A stretch of DNA of 46,251 nt from Streptomyces boncukensis (GCF_011045075.1 NZ_JAAKZZ010000005.1:1-46251); one strand, 5' to 3'; counted from the first letter of the stretch, positions 8,263 to 15,735 are shown. Made by a program: numbers and translations. Notes: generated by a model from the sequence alone, not told the origin.

Positions 8263-8489
8263 ACGACAAGGTCGACGTGGTGGCGAACCGGCTCCCGGAC
8301 GGGACGCTCGTGCTCCCCCTGACCACGGTCACCGCGATCCTCCGGCAGATCGCGGACAACGTCGAAGTCTGGCAGCAGTCAGGACGAACCTCCGACCCTG
8401 TCGCGGAGATCCGCGCCGTTGCTGAGCAGATCGACGCCGCTGGACTCATCGACCAGGTCAGCCCCGATCAGCCCTCACCAGGTGAGTAG
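8259..8489 (+). CDS. Small unknown protein coupled to deaminase
   Basis: 76 residues starting MNDKVDVVANRLPDG at an ATG that overlaps the deaminase stop, so it is probably translated by coupling. Soluble, with one likely amphipathic helix (TAILRQIADNVEVWQQ) and no recognisable motif. It may be an accessory subunit of the deaminase. The convergent phage-type gene begins 85 bp downstream with no strong terminator between. Confidence 0.6.
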   Translation: MNDKVDVVANRLPDGTLVLPLTTVTAILRQIADNVEVWQQSGRTSDPVAEIRAVAEQIDAAGLIDQVSPDQPSPGE

Positions 8490-8573
8490 CGCCCCCTTCC
8501 GGGCGACATGCGGGGTACGCGGACCGTCCCTTCGGTCTTCGTCTCGGGGTGACGGTGGTGGGAGCGCAGGAGG

Positions 8574-9605
8574 TTAGGAAACCGGGGTGAGTCGGGCCAG
8601 GTAGTCGTGTGTGGCCTTCTCGCCCACGTATCCGGCGAGGGCCGCGCCGCGCGGCGGACGTCGTAGCTCGGCGTCGAGCGTCTCGGCGCGTTCGATGATC
8701 TGGCGCATGGACAGGCGGTTCTTGAAGTCGGCGCCGATCTTCGTCTCGACGGCGGCGTACTCGGCGGCCTTCCCTGGGCGCAGGCGCGCGGCAAGGACGA
8801 GGTCCGCCTCGCACCCGAGGACACAGAAACTACAGCTCAGACGACGCATGCCCCAGTCGTACGCGTCGTGGTACGGCAAGCCGCTGCGTGCGATTTCCGT
8901 CCAGACCTCAACCTCCGACCACCCGTGGATCGGCCTCCACGTCGTCACGTGCCTCTTGCCGTTGCTCGCCGGGCGGTCGATCTCGACGGCTGCGAGCTTG
9001 GCGCGCGGGGCCGACTCGGCGGCCCTCTGGCCCATGCAGTTCAAGATCCGGGCCGGGCGCCCCAGGTCGCCGAGCTCGGCAACGAGCCGGGTCATCAGCT
9101 TCCGGATTGGACCTCTTTTCAGGTCACTCGTGCACCACCTAGCTGAACTTGAAGGCCAGGCCGGAGCGATCCTCACCGTGGTCGGGTCGAGGCCCTGTTC
9201 GCGGGCTTCTTCCTCGGCCTTCGCCTTGAGTTTGAAGAAGCGGGCGACGGTGCGCGCCAGCAGGTCTCCGCCCTCGGCCTTGACCACCTCGAAGCGCACG
9301 CCCAGGAGGCGGGCTTGCTCGGCGGCGAGCTGGCGCGTGCCGCCCCACTCGACGTCCCCGAGGTCGCTATGCACGATCACGACGTGGTGCAACAGGCCGA
9401 GCCCGGCCGCTAGGCGGCAGACGTGGGAGGCCATGGACTGGCTGTCCTTGCCGCCGCTGGAGTTCAGGAGTATCCAGTCAGCGGCACGCAGCAGCGCGCT
9501 CGGGACGGTCGTGGTCGGCAGTTCGGGAACGGACGGGTGAATGCGGCGGGTGCGCGTCTTGATCGGGGCGGGGGCATCAGTGAACAGGGCCAGTTGGGCG
9601 CTCAT
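8574..9605 (-). CDS. PAPS-reductase/DndC-like phage protein
   Basis: 343 residues from the ATG at 9605. It has the PP-loop SGGKDS (residues 50-55), a conserved RWCTSDLKRGP with C158, and the cluster C258-SF-C261-VLG-C265. This four-cysteine pattern is the one expected for an iron-sulfur cluster in the phage and DndC-type branch of the phosphoadenosine-phosphosulfate reductase superfamily. Homologues are frequent in actinophages and integrative elements; suggested roles are nucleotide or DNA modification rather than sulfate assimilation, but none is proven for this type. It is the last gene of a leftward run and converges on the small gene ending at 8489. Confidence 0.82.
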   Translation of the reverse strand: MSAQLALFTDAPAPIKTRTRRIHPSVPELPTTTVPSALLRAADWILLNSSGGKDSQSMASHVCRLAAGLGLLHHVVIVHSDLGDVEWGGTRQLAAEQARLLGVRFEVVKAEGGDLLARTVARFFKLKAKAEEEAREQGLDPTTVRIAPAWPSSSARWCTSDLKRGPIRKLMTRLVAELGDLGRPARILNCMGQRAAESAPRAKLAAVEIDRPASNGKRHVTTWRPIHGWSEVEVWTEIARSGLPYHDAYDWGMRRLSCSFCVLGCEADLVLAARLRPGKAAEYAAVETKIGADFKNRLSMRQIIERAETLDAELRRPPRGAALAGYVGEKATHDYLARLTPVS

Positions 9606-9649
9606 GGTGTCCTCGGCGTGGAAAGTGCGGGGTGATCGGCGGGAGGGCA

Positions 9650-9676
9650 CCGGGGGCGCACAGTCGGCGCCCCCGG
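9650..9676. terminator. Intercistronic hairpin
   Basis: CCGGGGGCGC (9650-9659) pairs perfectly with GCGCCCCCGG (9667-9676), loop ACAGTCG. It lies between the leftward genes 9687-9995 and 8574-9605 and has no T-run, so it could be a weak terminator or an mRNA-stabilising hairpin. Confidence 0.6.
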
Positions 9677-9686
9677 GCAGGGAGCG

Positions 9687-9995
9687 CTACGAGGGGTTCT
9701 CGACGGTCCACTCGGCGAGTTCGTTGCCCTGGACGACCCACACGTCTTCGCGGTCGGTCACCCAGCCCTCGCCGGGCTTCCACACGTGGGTGCGCAGGAA
9801 GGACATGGGGACGTGGCCCTTCTCCCGGACCTGTTCCAGGTTCAGGACGGTCCCTCTCCAGGCGTAGACGGTGTAGTCGGACTCCTTGCGGGAGGTGCAG
9901 ATGTCGAGCCGGATACGCATCCCGTGGTCGAGCACGATGTCGCCTTGGGTGAGCTGGCTGCTGTCCTTGATCGTGACGTTCGATGCGTTGGTCAT
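9687..9995 (-). CDS. Unknown 102-residue phage-type protein
   Basis: The ATG at 9995 follows GAGGAACCC. The product begins MTNASNVTIKDSSQLTQGD and reads as a small beta-rich domain (DIVLDHGMRIRLD, YTVYAWRGTVLNL, VWKPGEGWVTDREDVW, VVQGNELAEWTVENP). This layout resembles small nucleic-acid- or ligand-binding barrels encoded by phages, but no family is recognised. Same strand as the PAPS-reductase-like gene downstream. Confidence 0.65.
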   Translation of the reverse strand: MTNASNVTIKDSSQLTQGDIVLDHGMRIRLDICTSRKESDYTVYAWRGTVLNLEQVREKGHVPMSFLRTHVWKPGEGWVTDREDVWVVQGNELAEWTVENPS

Positions 9996-10317
9996 GGGTT
10001 CCTCGTGATCGTGTCGAGAGTGGGAGAGGTTGCCGGGGCGCGGCCGTGTGCGTCTCGCCCCGGAGGTTTCACGCCGTCGTCGAGACCCGCGCTGGGTCCG
10101 TATGGGAGGCCCGCGCGGCGTTCGCTGGCCGGCACGGCTTCGGGCGTGTGCTCGGGTGACGCGTGCTGGGTGAGCAGGCGGTGAGCAACGCAAGCCTTCG
10201 GCAAGGTCTTCAGCGGTTGGTCTCCGCCCGTCGGAGCCGGGCCTCACTGCCTGTGTGTCGGCGCGGCCACGTCGCGGATCGGGAGCGTGACGCACTCGGG
10301 AACTGAGACTTTTGAGA
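9996..10317. other. Gene-free stretch upstream of the 102-residue gene
   Basis: About 320 bases. A 70-codon open frame on the minus strand (9992-10204, TTG start) exists, but it has no ribosome binding site or recognisable domain and I do not call it. The stretch should contain the promoter of the leftward pair; no copy of the GCTGTACTATTT motif or of the AGAGCAA hairpin was found here. Confidence 0.4.
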
Positions 10318-10345
10318 CCCCCTTACGCGCGCACGCGTAAGGGGG
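10318..10345 (-). terminator. Terminator after the leftward gene 10406-11104
   Basis: CCCCCTTACGCG (10318-10329) and CGCGTAAGGGGG (10334-10345) form a perfect 12-bp stem with a 4-base loop, 60 bases beyond the stop at 10406. Confidence 0.8.
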
Positions 10346-10405
10346 TGTTGCTTCGTGTTGCCCTGCGCCCTTGAGACTCGTGTGACTGGCGCGGCGCAGG
10401 ACGGC

Positions 10406-11104
10406 CTAGTCGAAGGTGAGTTCGTGGATGGTCTCCCAACCCTCGGCGAGGTACGGGGTGGGGTTGGGCACGAGGGTGCGGACTCGGAGCAGTACGGGGC
10501 CTTCGGCGTTCCAGAACCACTCGAAGTAGAAGGGGCGGCCGTTGATGTAGCGCATGTGGTCGGCCTGGCCGCCGCCCTGGTGGTCGGGGAAGTAGTGCGG
10601 ATGGGTGCGCTCGCTGATGTGGAACGGCCGCGTGGGTAGGGCGGTGCTCTTGCGAGGGTGGTGCGTCGAGGCGCTGTGCTCGTTCAGGGGCCGGTGGGGT
10701 TCGTCGAGGTCGCGCATGGCCTCGACGAGTGCGAAGTGCAGGAGGGGGGTGTGCCGCTTGATGTGGTGGGTGAGCATGCGGGCGCGGTCTTGGCGGGTCA
10801 GGGTGCGGGCCCATGTGCGGGAGCGTCGGTAGGCGGCTCGGGCTTCGCGGTAGCTGACGCCGACGCGGTCCATGTAGTCCTCGACGGCGATCGCTCGGTC
10901 GAGAGCGGCAATGGCGAGGATGCTGGCGGCGTAACCGTCGACGGCCGTCACCTCGACAACGTCGAGGCAATCACCCCAGTACGCGTCGAAGTGCAGGAGA
11001 TCGCGGTCTTCCTGGGTGTCAGGGGTGGGGAGGACGCCGTGCACGGTGCCGTCCTGAATGAGGACGGTGAAGGAGCGGGGGGCCTTGTCCAGGCTGACGG
11101 GCAT
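10406..11104 (-). CDS. Unknown 232-residue phage protein
   Basis: The ATG at 11104 is preceded by the shared AGAGCAA-hairpin leader and CGAAAGG ribosome binding site. The product starts MPVSLDKAPRSFTVLIQDG; the middle is helical and rich in Arg and His (HHIKRHTPLLHFALVEAM, HHPRKSTALPTRPFHISE) and the end has aromatic strands (YINGRPFYFEWFWNAEGP, GWETIHELTFD). No family recognised. Transcribed divergently from the 11359 gene; the two share a control region with one promoter-like motif facing each way. Confidence 0.68.
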   Translation of the reverse strand: MPVSLDKAPRSFTVLIQDGTVHGVLPTPDTQEDRDLLHFDAYWGDCLDVVEVTAVDGYAASILAIAALDRAIAVEDYMDRVGVSYREARAAYRRSRTWARTLTRQDRARMLTHHIKRHTPLLHFALVEAMRDLDEPHRPLNEHSASTHHPRKSTALPTRPFHISERTHPHYFPDHQGGGQADHMRYINGRPFYFEWFWNAEGPVLLRVRTLVPNPTPYLAEGWETIHELTFD

Positions 11105-11130
11105 GGGTGTGCCTTTCGCTTTGGGTCTGC

Positions 11131-11149
11131 GCCCGGTTGCTCTCCGGGC
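11131..11149 (-). promoter_or_regulatory. AGAGCAA-loop leader hairpin, copy 1
   Basis: On the minus strand: GCCCGG-AGAGCAA-CCGGGC, a 6-bp stem with 7-base loop. It is followed by GCAGACCC, AAGCGAAAGG and the ATG at 11104. Confidence 0.8.
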
Positions 11150-11177
11150 TGTTCGGCAGGGCGCCGAACCGACGCTC

Positions 11178-11190
11178 AAATAGTACAGCG
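11178..11190 (-). promoter_or_regulatory. Shared promoter-like motif, copy 1
   Basis: Minus strand reads CGCTGTACTATTT. TACTAT fits a -10 hexamer (TANNNT); no clear -35 is seen. It lies 29 bases before the leader hairpin at 11131-11149. Confidence 0.6.
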
Positions 11191-11262
11191 CAAGTTGTCG
11201 CTCACGAAATCCACACCTCGGGGAACCATTCATGCGGCCACACACCTGACTGTGTGATGCGT

Positions 11263-11273
11263 GCTGTACTTTT
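11263..11273 (+). promoter_or_regulatory. Shared promoter-like motif, copy 2
   Basis: GCTGTACTTTT differs from the consensus GCTGTACTATTT by replacement of the ATTT end. It faces right, towards the gene at 11359. Confidence 0.5.
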
Positions 11274-11310
11274 CTATCGGTAGTCGGTAGCGTTTCGACC
11301 GCACGACCAA

Positions 11311-11327
11311 CCCGGAGAGCAACCGGG
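11311..11327 (+). promoter_or_regulatory. AGAGCAA-loop leader hairpin, copy 2
   Basis: CCCGG-AGAGCAA-CCGGG, a 5-bp stem, followed by CAGACCCG, TTGAAAGG and the ATG at 11359. Confidence 0.8.
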
Positions 11328-11358
11328 GCAACAGACCCGCCTTGAAAGGGGCTCCGCC

Positions 11359-11592
11359 ATGGGTACTCCACCCCTCGCCGAAGACTCCGCACCGCCCGTT
11401 CGCATGTACGGCGTGATGTGGTCCGCCGACTTCGAAGCGTCCAGCCCGTTGGAAGCTGCGCACCTGGCGTACGAACAGCTCAAGCGCTGCGCCGAGGACG
11501 GATGGTCGCCGGAGCTGGAGGTGACCGACGAGGACGGGCAGATGATCGTCATCAGCCTGCGCGCGCGGGAAGCGAGGGGGGAGGGTCGGTGA
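11359..11592 (+). CDS. Small unknown protein, WSADFEAxSPLEAA type
   Basis: 77 residues. MYGVMWSADFEASSPLEAAH followed by AYEQLKRCAED is typical of small plasmid- and phage-encoded proteins of actinobacteria (a strand, then a helix, then LEVTDEDGQMIVISLRA). Function unknown. It has the AGAGCAA leader, and its stop overlaps the start of the next, frameshifted gene. Confidence 0.7.
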   Translation: MGTPPLAEDSAPPVRMYGVMWSADFEASSPLEAAHLAYEQLKRCAEDGWSPELEVTDEDGQMIVISLRAREARGEGR

Positions 11593-11809
11593 TGGGCCGT
11601 GACTGGACGGAGATGGGGCGCGCGGACTTCGACGCGTCCGCGCCACTCACCGTCGTTGACGAGAGCGCTGTACGCACTGGGTCCGCGTGCCGGCCACCCC
11701 GGACGCGTACGGCACGGTCGCACTGTTCGGCGATGAGACACCGGCCCGCCGCGCCGCACCACGCCGCCGAGCGCGGCCCGAGCAGCCGCAGCCCGAAGGC
11801 CTGTTCTAG
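11592..11809 (+). pseudogene. Frameshifted small gene (N- and C-terminal halves in different frames)
   Basis: The ATG at 11592 overlaps the previous stop and begins MGRDWTEMGRADFDASAP with LTVVDE. About 25 codons later the natural continuation, TPDAYGTVALFGDE and a C-terminal RPEQPQPEGLF ending at the TAG 11807-11809, appears in another frame. The DAYGTVALFG...GLF ending is a pattern I associate with small proteins of actinobacterial elements. One indel near 11660-11690 would join the halves. It could be a real loss of function or a sequencing error. Confidence 0.5.
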
Positions 11810-11944
11810 CTCACCCGGTACAGCCCGCGTCCTGCATGGGCGATGTGCACCGCCTGCCGGACTGCAAGTTTCCCGTGACAACGCTGTTCACATGCCGTCT
11901 TGGTGACCGTTCGGCAGCCCCGAGCTGGAACCCAAATGACGCAT

Positions 11945-11956
11945 GCTGTACTATTT
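11945..11956 (+). promoter_or_regulatory. Shared promoter-like motif, copy 3
   Basis: GCTGTACTATTT, preceded by GCAT as in the copy at 15736. With TACTAT as -10 the transcript would begin only a few bases before the leader hairpin at 11965. Confidence 0.65.
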
Positions 11957-11964
11957 TTGATGTT

Positions 11965-11981
11965 GGCGGAGAGCAACCGCC
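11965..11981 (+). promoter_or_regulatory. AGAGCAA-loop leader hairpin, copy 3
   Basis: GGCGG-AGAGCAA-CCGCC, followed by AAGACCCGAACCGAAAGG and the ATG at 12012. It is almost identical in sequence and spacing to the leader at 15756. Confidence 0.82.
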
Positions 11982-12011
11982 GACAAGACCCGAACCGAAA
12001 GGTGACCTCCC

Positions 12012-12422
12012 ATGGCTTCTGCCTCCTCGCACCGCGCCGCCGCTATCGTCCGCGACTCCGCACGTGCCCACCGTGCCCGGCGCCGGGCCGTCAAGGCCGT
12101 CACCAGCGGCCCCGCTTCCGCATTCGCCCACCTGACCGCCATGGGCATCGACACCGACACCGCCCACCGTTACGCGGCCACCCTCACCAAGCGCGCCAAG
12201 GCCCTCGGCGAGACCCCCGTAACCGGCCTCACCGTCAAGAAGCGCCCCGGCAAGAAGGGCATCACCCGCACCCGCTCCGCCGACCTCGGCCGCAAGAAGC
12301 GCCACCGCATCACCCCGGTCGCGCTGTGGACCCGCGCACAGATCACCGCCGCCCTCCACGGCTACCAGCCCCGCGACACCGCTGCGCGCGAACGGTTCGC
12401 CCGCCTGGCCCTCACCGCCTGA
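12012..12422 (+). CDS. Small basic protein of unknown function
   Basis: 136 residues, strongly basic. The start MASASSHRAAAIVRD is followed by ARAHRARRRAVKAVT and a KKRPGKKGITRTR segment, ending ARERFARLALTA. The charge suggests nucleic acid binding, but no domain is recognised. It carries the leader hairpin and the promoter-like motif immediately upstream, so it probably has its own transcription start. Confidence 0.68.
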   Translation: MASASSHRAAAIVRDSARAHRARRRAVKAVTSGPASAFAHLTAMGIDTDTAHRYAATLTKRAKALGETPVTGLTVKKRPGKKGITRTRSADLGRKKRHRITPVALWTRAQITAALHGYQPRDTAARERFARLALTA

Positions 12423-12480
12423 CGCGCCCCAGCCGCGCCTCCACTGCGAGGTGCGGCCCCACGCAACCACGAACTACGCC

Positions 12481-12506
12481 GCCGGGGCGCTCTCCCGCGC
12501 CCCGGC
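12481..12506 (+). terminator. Strong hairpin between 12012 and 12524 genes
   Basis: GCCGGGGCGC (12481-12490) pairs with GCGCCCCGGC (12497-12506), loop TCTCCC. It ends 17 bases before the GTG at 12524, close to the GGAG ribosome binding site. There is no T-run, so it may act on translation or mRNA stability as much as on termination. The AGAGCAA hairpin is absent in front of this one gene. Confidence 0.55.
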
Positions 12507-12523
12507 TCACCCCGGAGCCATCC

Positions 12524-13366
12524 GTGACCACCACTCCGCACTCCTACGCGCTCGCCGCCGTCCGTGCCCGCTCGTTCGCGGCCATCACCCGCCGCTGGTC
12601 CTCGCGCAGCATCTCCCGGGACGCGCTGCTTATGATCGCTCAGGCTCTGGAACTCGCTGCCTGGCAGTTCGAGGACGGCACGCCGTCCACCGCCAGCGGC
12701 GGAGCCGACGGCAACGCGGTCCCCGCCGAGCCGCTGTCCTGCCTCTACACCGCCGATGACATAGCGGAGGAGGGAGCCGACGTCCACTTCGCCGCCATCT
12801 TCCGTGACTACGTCACCGCAGCCGTGCACCGCACGGAGCCTGAGATGCCGCGCCCGCTGCTGCCGCTCAACCCGGAGCTGATCGCGCAGGAGGACCGCAT
12901 CAGGACCGGCCTGGAGCTGCTGCACTCTCAGCTCGCCGCTGCTACGGACCAGGGAACGACCACAGCCCTGCTGGAGGCGGTGCTGGCGCTGCGCGCCAAG
13001 CACGCGCGTCTCGGCTCGGTCGTCCCCCTTGACAACGCGCGCCCCTGCTTTGCTGACCTCTACTACGTCGCCGTACCGGACAGCTGCTGGGGGCCGTACC
13101 TCGCCCGCCGTCACAGCACCTGGAAGGTGTGGGAGATCCCCGCCTTCTCCCGGGCCGTCGCCCGGCAGATCACCGACTTCCACGCCACGCTGCCCGGACT
13201 GACCGAACGGTTCGACTGGGACGGAGACGATCTGTACTTCTCCGCCTGGCCCGACTCTTCCGGAGAGCAGTGGGATCGTGAGCCGGTTGAGCGCACGCAC
13301 GACGGCCACTACCTGATCGGCGCGGGCGAGTGGTGCTGGGATGAGGTCAGCCCCGAGGACTGCTGA
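12524..13366 (+). CDS. Unknown 280-residue protein
   Basis: GTG start at 12524 with GGAG upstream. The first ~55 residues form basic helices (VRARSFAAITRRWSSRSIS, ALLMIAQALELAAWQFEDG); the rest is acidic, with tryptophan- and aspartate-rich segments near the end (FDWDGDDLYFSAWPDSS, GAGEWCWDEVSPEDC). No recognised family, and no signal or membrane segment. It is the only rightward gene between 11.3 and 15.8 kb, apart from the frameshifted one, without the AGAGCAA leader, and so may be translated from the 12012 transcript. Confidence 0.68.
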   Translation: MTTTPHSYALAAVRARSFAAITRRWSSRSISRDALLMIAQALELAAWQFEDGTPSTASGGADGNAVPAEPLSCLYTADDIAEEGADVHFAAIFRDYVTAAVHRTEPEMPRPLLPLNPELIAQEDRIRTGLELLHSQLAAATDQGTTTALLEAVLALRAKHARLGSVVPLDNARPCFADLYYVAVPDSCWGPYLARRHSTWKVWEIPAFSRAVARQITDFHATLPGLTERFDWDGDDLYFSAWPDSSGEQWDREPVERTHDGHYLIGAGEWCWDEVSPEDC

Positions 13367-13380
13367 TCCATGCGCCGTAC

Positions 13381-13414
13381 GGGAGCGGGTGGCGGCGCAA
13401 GCACGCCCGCTCCC
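13381..13414 (+). terminator. Hairpin after gene 12524-13366
   Basis: GGGAGCGGG (13381-13389) pairs with CCCGCTCCC (13406-13414), just after the stop and before the leader hairpin of the next gene. Confidence 0.55.
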
Positions 13415-13466
13415 CTGGCGGAAGCGACCCCTCTTCGGCGCATGCCATCCGATGCGCCCAGCCATC

Positions 13467-13485
13467 GGCCGGAGAGCAACCGGCC
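13467..13485 (+). promoter_or_regulatory. AGAGCAA-loop leader hairpin, copy 4
   Basis: GGCCGG-AGAGCAA-CCGGCC, followed by CGACTCGAAAGG and the ATG at 13507. No copy of the promoter-like motif is visible upstream. Confidence 0.82.
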
Positions 13486-13506
13486 CGACTCGAAAGGCTC
13501 CACCTG

Positions 13507-14142
13507 ATGAACCGCACCTTCATCGCCGAGACCCGTGTCGCCTACGGCGTGTACGCCGTCTTCCCCTACCGTTCAGGCGTCGCTGCGCAGCTCACCGAAC
13601 GGCTCGGTGGTATGCAGGAGTACGCGTCCGCTCAGGCGACTCGTCTCGACTCTCCCGCGTGGCGGGAAGCCGCCGCGCGGCTCTTCGGCGCCGTCGTTGA
13701 TGTGCAGATCGCCGCTGCTGCCCGCCGGGGCAGGCGTCGTCCGCTGCATCGTGCTGCCGTCACCGCCACGCTGGACGCCATCAAGGCGTTCGAGACGTTG
13801 CACGGGAACGCCCTCCCGCACGACGCGCAGGGTCGCTATAGCCCTGAGCCGGGCACCGAGTACCCGTTCAGCGTCAGCGACATCGGGCGCGCCGCCGCGC
13901 GGCTCCTCGGGGACGACTGGGATGCCGAATCGACTCCGTGGGGCGTCGGCGCCTTCCTGGAGCACGAGGGCACGCCCGGCGGTTTCACCCTCGGCGTGGA
14001 CGACGAGGGCGACCTGTACGTCAACGCCGAGCTGATCGACCCGAGCATCATCTATCTGCCCGACGCCTGCGCATCTGACGGTCTCGACGCGCTCGCCCAG
14101 CTCGTGGCCGACACCGTACGCAGCCTGAACAACGTCACCTGA
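13507..14142 (+). CDS. Unknown 211-residue protein
   Basis: Begins MNRTFIAETRVAYGVYAVFP. The N-terminal half is alpha-helical and basic around AAARRGRRRPLHRAAVT; the C-terminal half contains glycine- and acid-rich strands (GGFTLGVDDEGDLYVNAEL). No recognised family or catalytic motif. It belongs to the set with the common hairpin leader and is bracketed by hairpins on both sides. Confidence 0.66.
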   Translation: MNRTFIAETRVAYGVYAVFPYRSGVAAQLTERLGGMQEYASAQATRLDSPAWREAAARLFGAVVDVQIAAAARRGRRRPLHRAAVTATLDAIKAFETLHGNALPHDAQGRYSPEPGTEYPFSVSDIGRAAARLLGDDWDAESTPWGVGAFLEHEGTPGGFTLGVDDEGDLYVNAELIDPSIIYLPDACASDGLDALAQLVADTVRSLNNVT

Positions 14143-14162
14143 CCAACCAACCGCCCCACCTC

Positions 14163-14184
14163 GCCCCGGCCACCCGGCCGGGGC
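14163..14184 (+). terminator. Hairpin after gene 13507-14142
   Basis: GCCCCGGCC (14163-14171) pairs with GGCCGGGGC (14176-14184), loop ACCC. It stands three bases before the next leader hairpin. Confidence 0.55.
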
Positions 14185-14187
14185 CCT

Positions 14188-14210
14188 GGGCCCGGAGAGC
14201 AGCCGGGCCC
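14188..14210 (+). promoter_or_regulatory. Leader hairpin, copy 5 (loop AGAGCAG)
   Basis: GGGCCCGG-AGAGCAG-CCGGGCCC has the longest stem of the set (8 bp) and the only loop variant (final A to G). It is followed by CGACCCGAGAGG and the ATG at 14242. Confidence 0.82.
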
Positions 14211-14241
14211 GCCGACCCGACCCGAGAGGACCCGCCTCCCC

Positions 14242-14751
14242 ATGACCACGCTCGACATTGCTCCCGGCGCGCTGCGCCCCGCTGGTCCCATCACGTCAGC
14301 CGCAGAGGGCGGACCGGCGAGACTGTACTCCCGCGCCGAAGTCCGTACAGCGATCGAGGACGGCGCGACCCTGACCGCCGACGAGGCGCACATCTCCTGT
14401 TACGCCGACCGGTTCGCATGGCCCGTTGCTGCCGCGATGGTGCTGCTCGACCGGCCGAACGCCGCATGGGGCGATGTGCGGAACCTGCGCTTCGGCTCAG
14501 CAACCGGCTCTGCCACTCCCGAAGATGACGAGGAGCCGAAGTTCACCCGCGACCAGGTGTCCCAGGCCGTGAACAACGGTGTCGACTGGGCCGCCGGGCG
14601 CATGCTGCGGCGCGTGGCCGACGACGTGGACAACTTCATCGTGAACGCCGCGATGACGCTCCTGGACGACCCGGACGCCGACTTCTACAAGGTCGTCAGG
14701 GAGTGCTACTGCGAGAGCCCTCGCACGGTCCGCGCCTGGCTCCGCTCCTAG
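14242..14751 (+). CDS. Unknown 169-residue protein
   Basis: Begins MTTLDIAPGALRPAGPITS. Two similar segments can be seen: LYSRAEVRTAIEDGATLTAD followed later by AAAMVLLDRPNAAWGDV, and FTRDQVSQAVNNGVDWAAG followed by AAMTLLDDPDADFYKVV. The protein therefore looks like an internal duplication of a ~75-residue helical unit. Function unknown; the hairpin-leader group suggests regulation with its neighbours. Confidence 0.66.
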   Translation: MTTLDIAPGALRPAGPITSAAEGGPARLYSRAEVRTAIEDGATLTADEAHISCYADRFAWPVAAAMVLLDRPNAAWGDVRNLRFGSATGSATPEDDEEPKFTRDQVSQAVNNGVDWAAGRMLRRVADDVDNFIVNAAMTLLDDPDADFYKVVRECYCESPRTVRAWLRS

Positions 14752-14767
14752 TCCTGACCCACCTTCC

Positions 14768-14793
14768 GGGGCGCGCCACCCTCGGCGCGCCCC
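14768..14793 (+). terminator. Hairpin after gene 14242-14751
   Basis: GGGGCGCGCC (14768-14777) pairs with GGCGCGCCCC (14784-14793), loop ACCCTC. Confidence 0.6.
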
Positions 14794-14809
14794 CCGCCCT
14801 GCCCATCAC

Positions 14810-14828
14810 GCCCGGAGAGCAACCGGGC
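14810..14828 (+). promoter_or_regulatory. AGAGCAA-loop leader hairpin, copy 6
   Basis: GCCCGG-AGAGCAA-CCGGGC, identical to copy 1 on the opposite strand. It is followed by CCCCGAACACGAAGG and the GTG at 14854. Confidence 0.82.
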
Positions 14829-14853
14829 CGCCCCGAACACGAAGGATCCCACC

Positions 14854-15606
14854 GTGATCACGCTGAACTTCGCCCTGAATGAGGTCATCGACATCGCCAT
14901 GCACACGATGCTCTCCCCGCGCGAGACGCTGCGCCCCACTTACGAGCAGTGCGAGAGCGAAGAGCCCGTCCGCCCGTCTCTGTGGTGGGTCAGGGAGGGC
15001 AGCCGCATCTACCTGACCGGCAACTCCACCCGCAAGAACGCCCCGCGCGACGCGTTCGCCGAGGGCTACGGCCCCGGCGGTGACGACACTTCCGGCATCC
15101 CCGGCCTGGACGACGGCGTGATCGAAGTGTTCCCGCTGGACGGCCCGCTCACCGGCGCGTGCTTGTACTCCGCTCTGCTCTGCGCCCAGGTCGATGGCCA
15201 CAACACGCTGACCATCACGCTGGGCGACGATGTAGACGAGATGCGCGCCCGCCACCGCTCGGTGCCCGTTGCCCCGTACGGGCTCACCACGTACACGCAC
15301 GGCATCGTCGACCTGGCCCGCGCCAAGGGGCTGCGCCTGGCCTGGAGCACCGGAACGGCCCGCCATCTGCTGAACCTCACCTCGCCGGGCCCGCACGGAG
15401 TATCCGGCCATATTGTCATCGGCGCCCGCTCCGGCAAGGTGCTGCGCGCCGCTCTCACGTACCCGTCTGACGGCGCCACCACCCAGACGACGGCCAGCGG
15501 AACCAACGCCGTTCGGGAGCTCTTCGCGGGCCTGTCCCCGTCGCCGTGCCCGCCCGGATGCGACGCCCCCGCCGTGGACGCCTGCCACGCTCGCGCCGCC
15601 CAGTAG
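14854..15606 (+). CDS. Unknown 250-residue protein
   Basis: GTG start. The N-terminal region is helical (LNFALNEVIDIAMHTML), then WWVREGSRIYLTGNSTRK and a beta-rich central part (DGVIEVFPLDGPLTG, NTLTITLGDDVDEM). The C-terminus has four cysteines (SPSPCPPGCDAPAVDACHA). No recognised family. It is followed by a terminator, so this module ends here. Confidence 0.66.
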   Translation: MITLNFALNEVIDIAMHTMLSPRETLRPTYEQCESEEPVRPSLWWVREGSRIYLTGNSTRKNAPRDAFAEGYGPGGDDTSGIPGLDDGVIEVFPLDGPLTGACLYSALLCAQVDGHNTLTITLGDDVDEMRARHRSVPVAPYGLTTYTHGIVDLARAKGLRLAWSTGTARHLLNLTSPGPHGVSGHIVIGARSGKVLRAALTYPSDGATTQTTASGTNAVRELFAGLSPSPCPPGCDAPAVDACHARAAQ

Positions 15607-15635
15607 CACCCGCCGCTGGTTGTCCCGCTCCACAC

Positions 15636-15675
15636 GGGCCCGACGCTCCTTCGCCGGAGTGCCGGGCCCTCTTTC
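15636..15675 (+). terminator. Terminator after gene 14854-15606
   Basis: GGGCCCG (15636-15642) pairs with CGGGCCC (15663-15669) with an inner CTCC/GGAG stem, followed by TCTTTC. Confidence 0.7.
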
Positions 15676-15735
15676 ATGATAGTTCACATCGAACTGATGC
15701 CCTTGAGCTGCACGAACGACCCCGGCGTAACGCAT

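Noticed and set aside
8574..9605. Functional link between the PAPS-reductase-like gene and the PAPS-dependent sulfotransferase at 34956
   Set aside because: They are 25 kb apart in different units (phage versus biosynthetic locus), and the former lacks features of an assimilatory reductase partner.
10318..10345. ACGCG repeat as a CRISPR-like or origin element
   Set aside because: A single perfect palindrome placed just after a gene stop; an ordinary terminator explains it.
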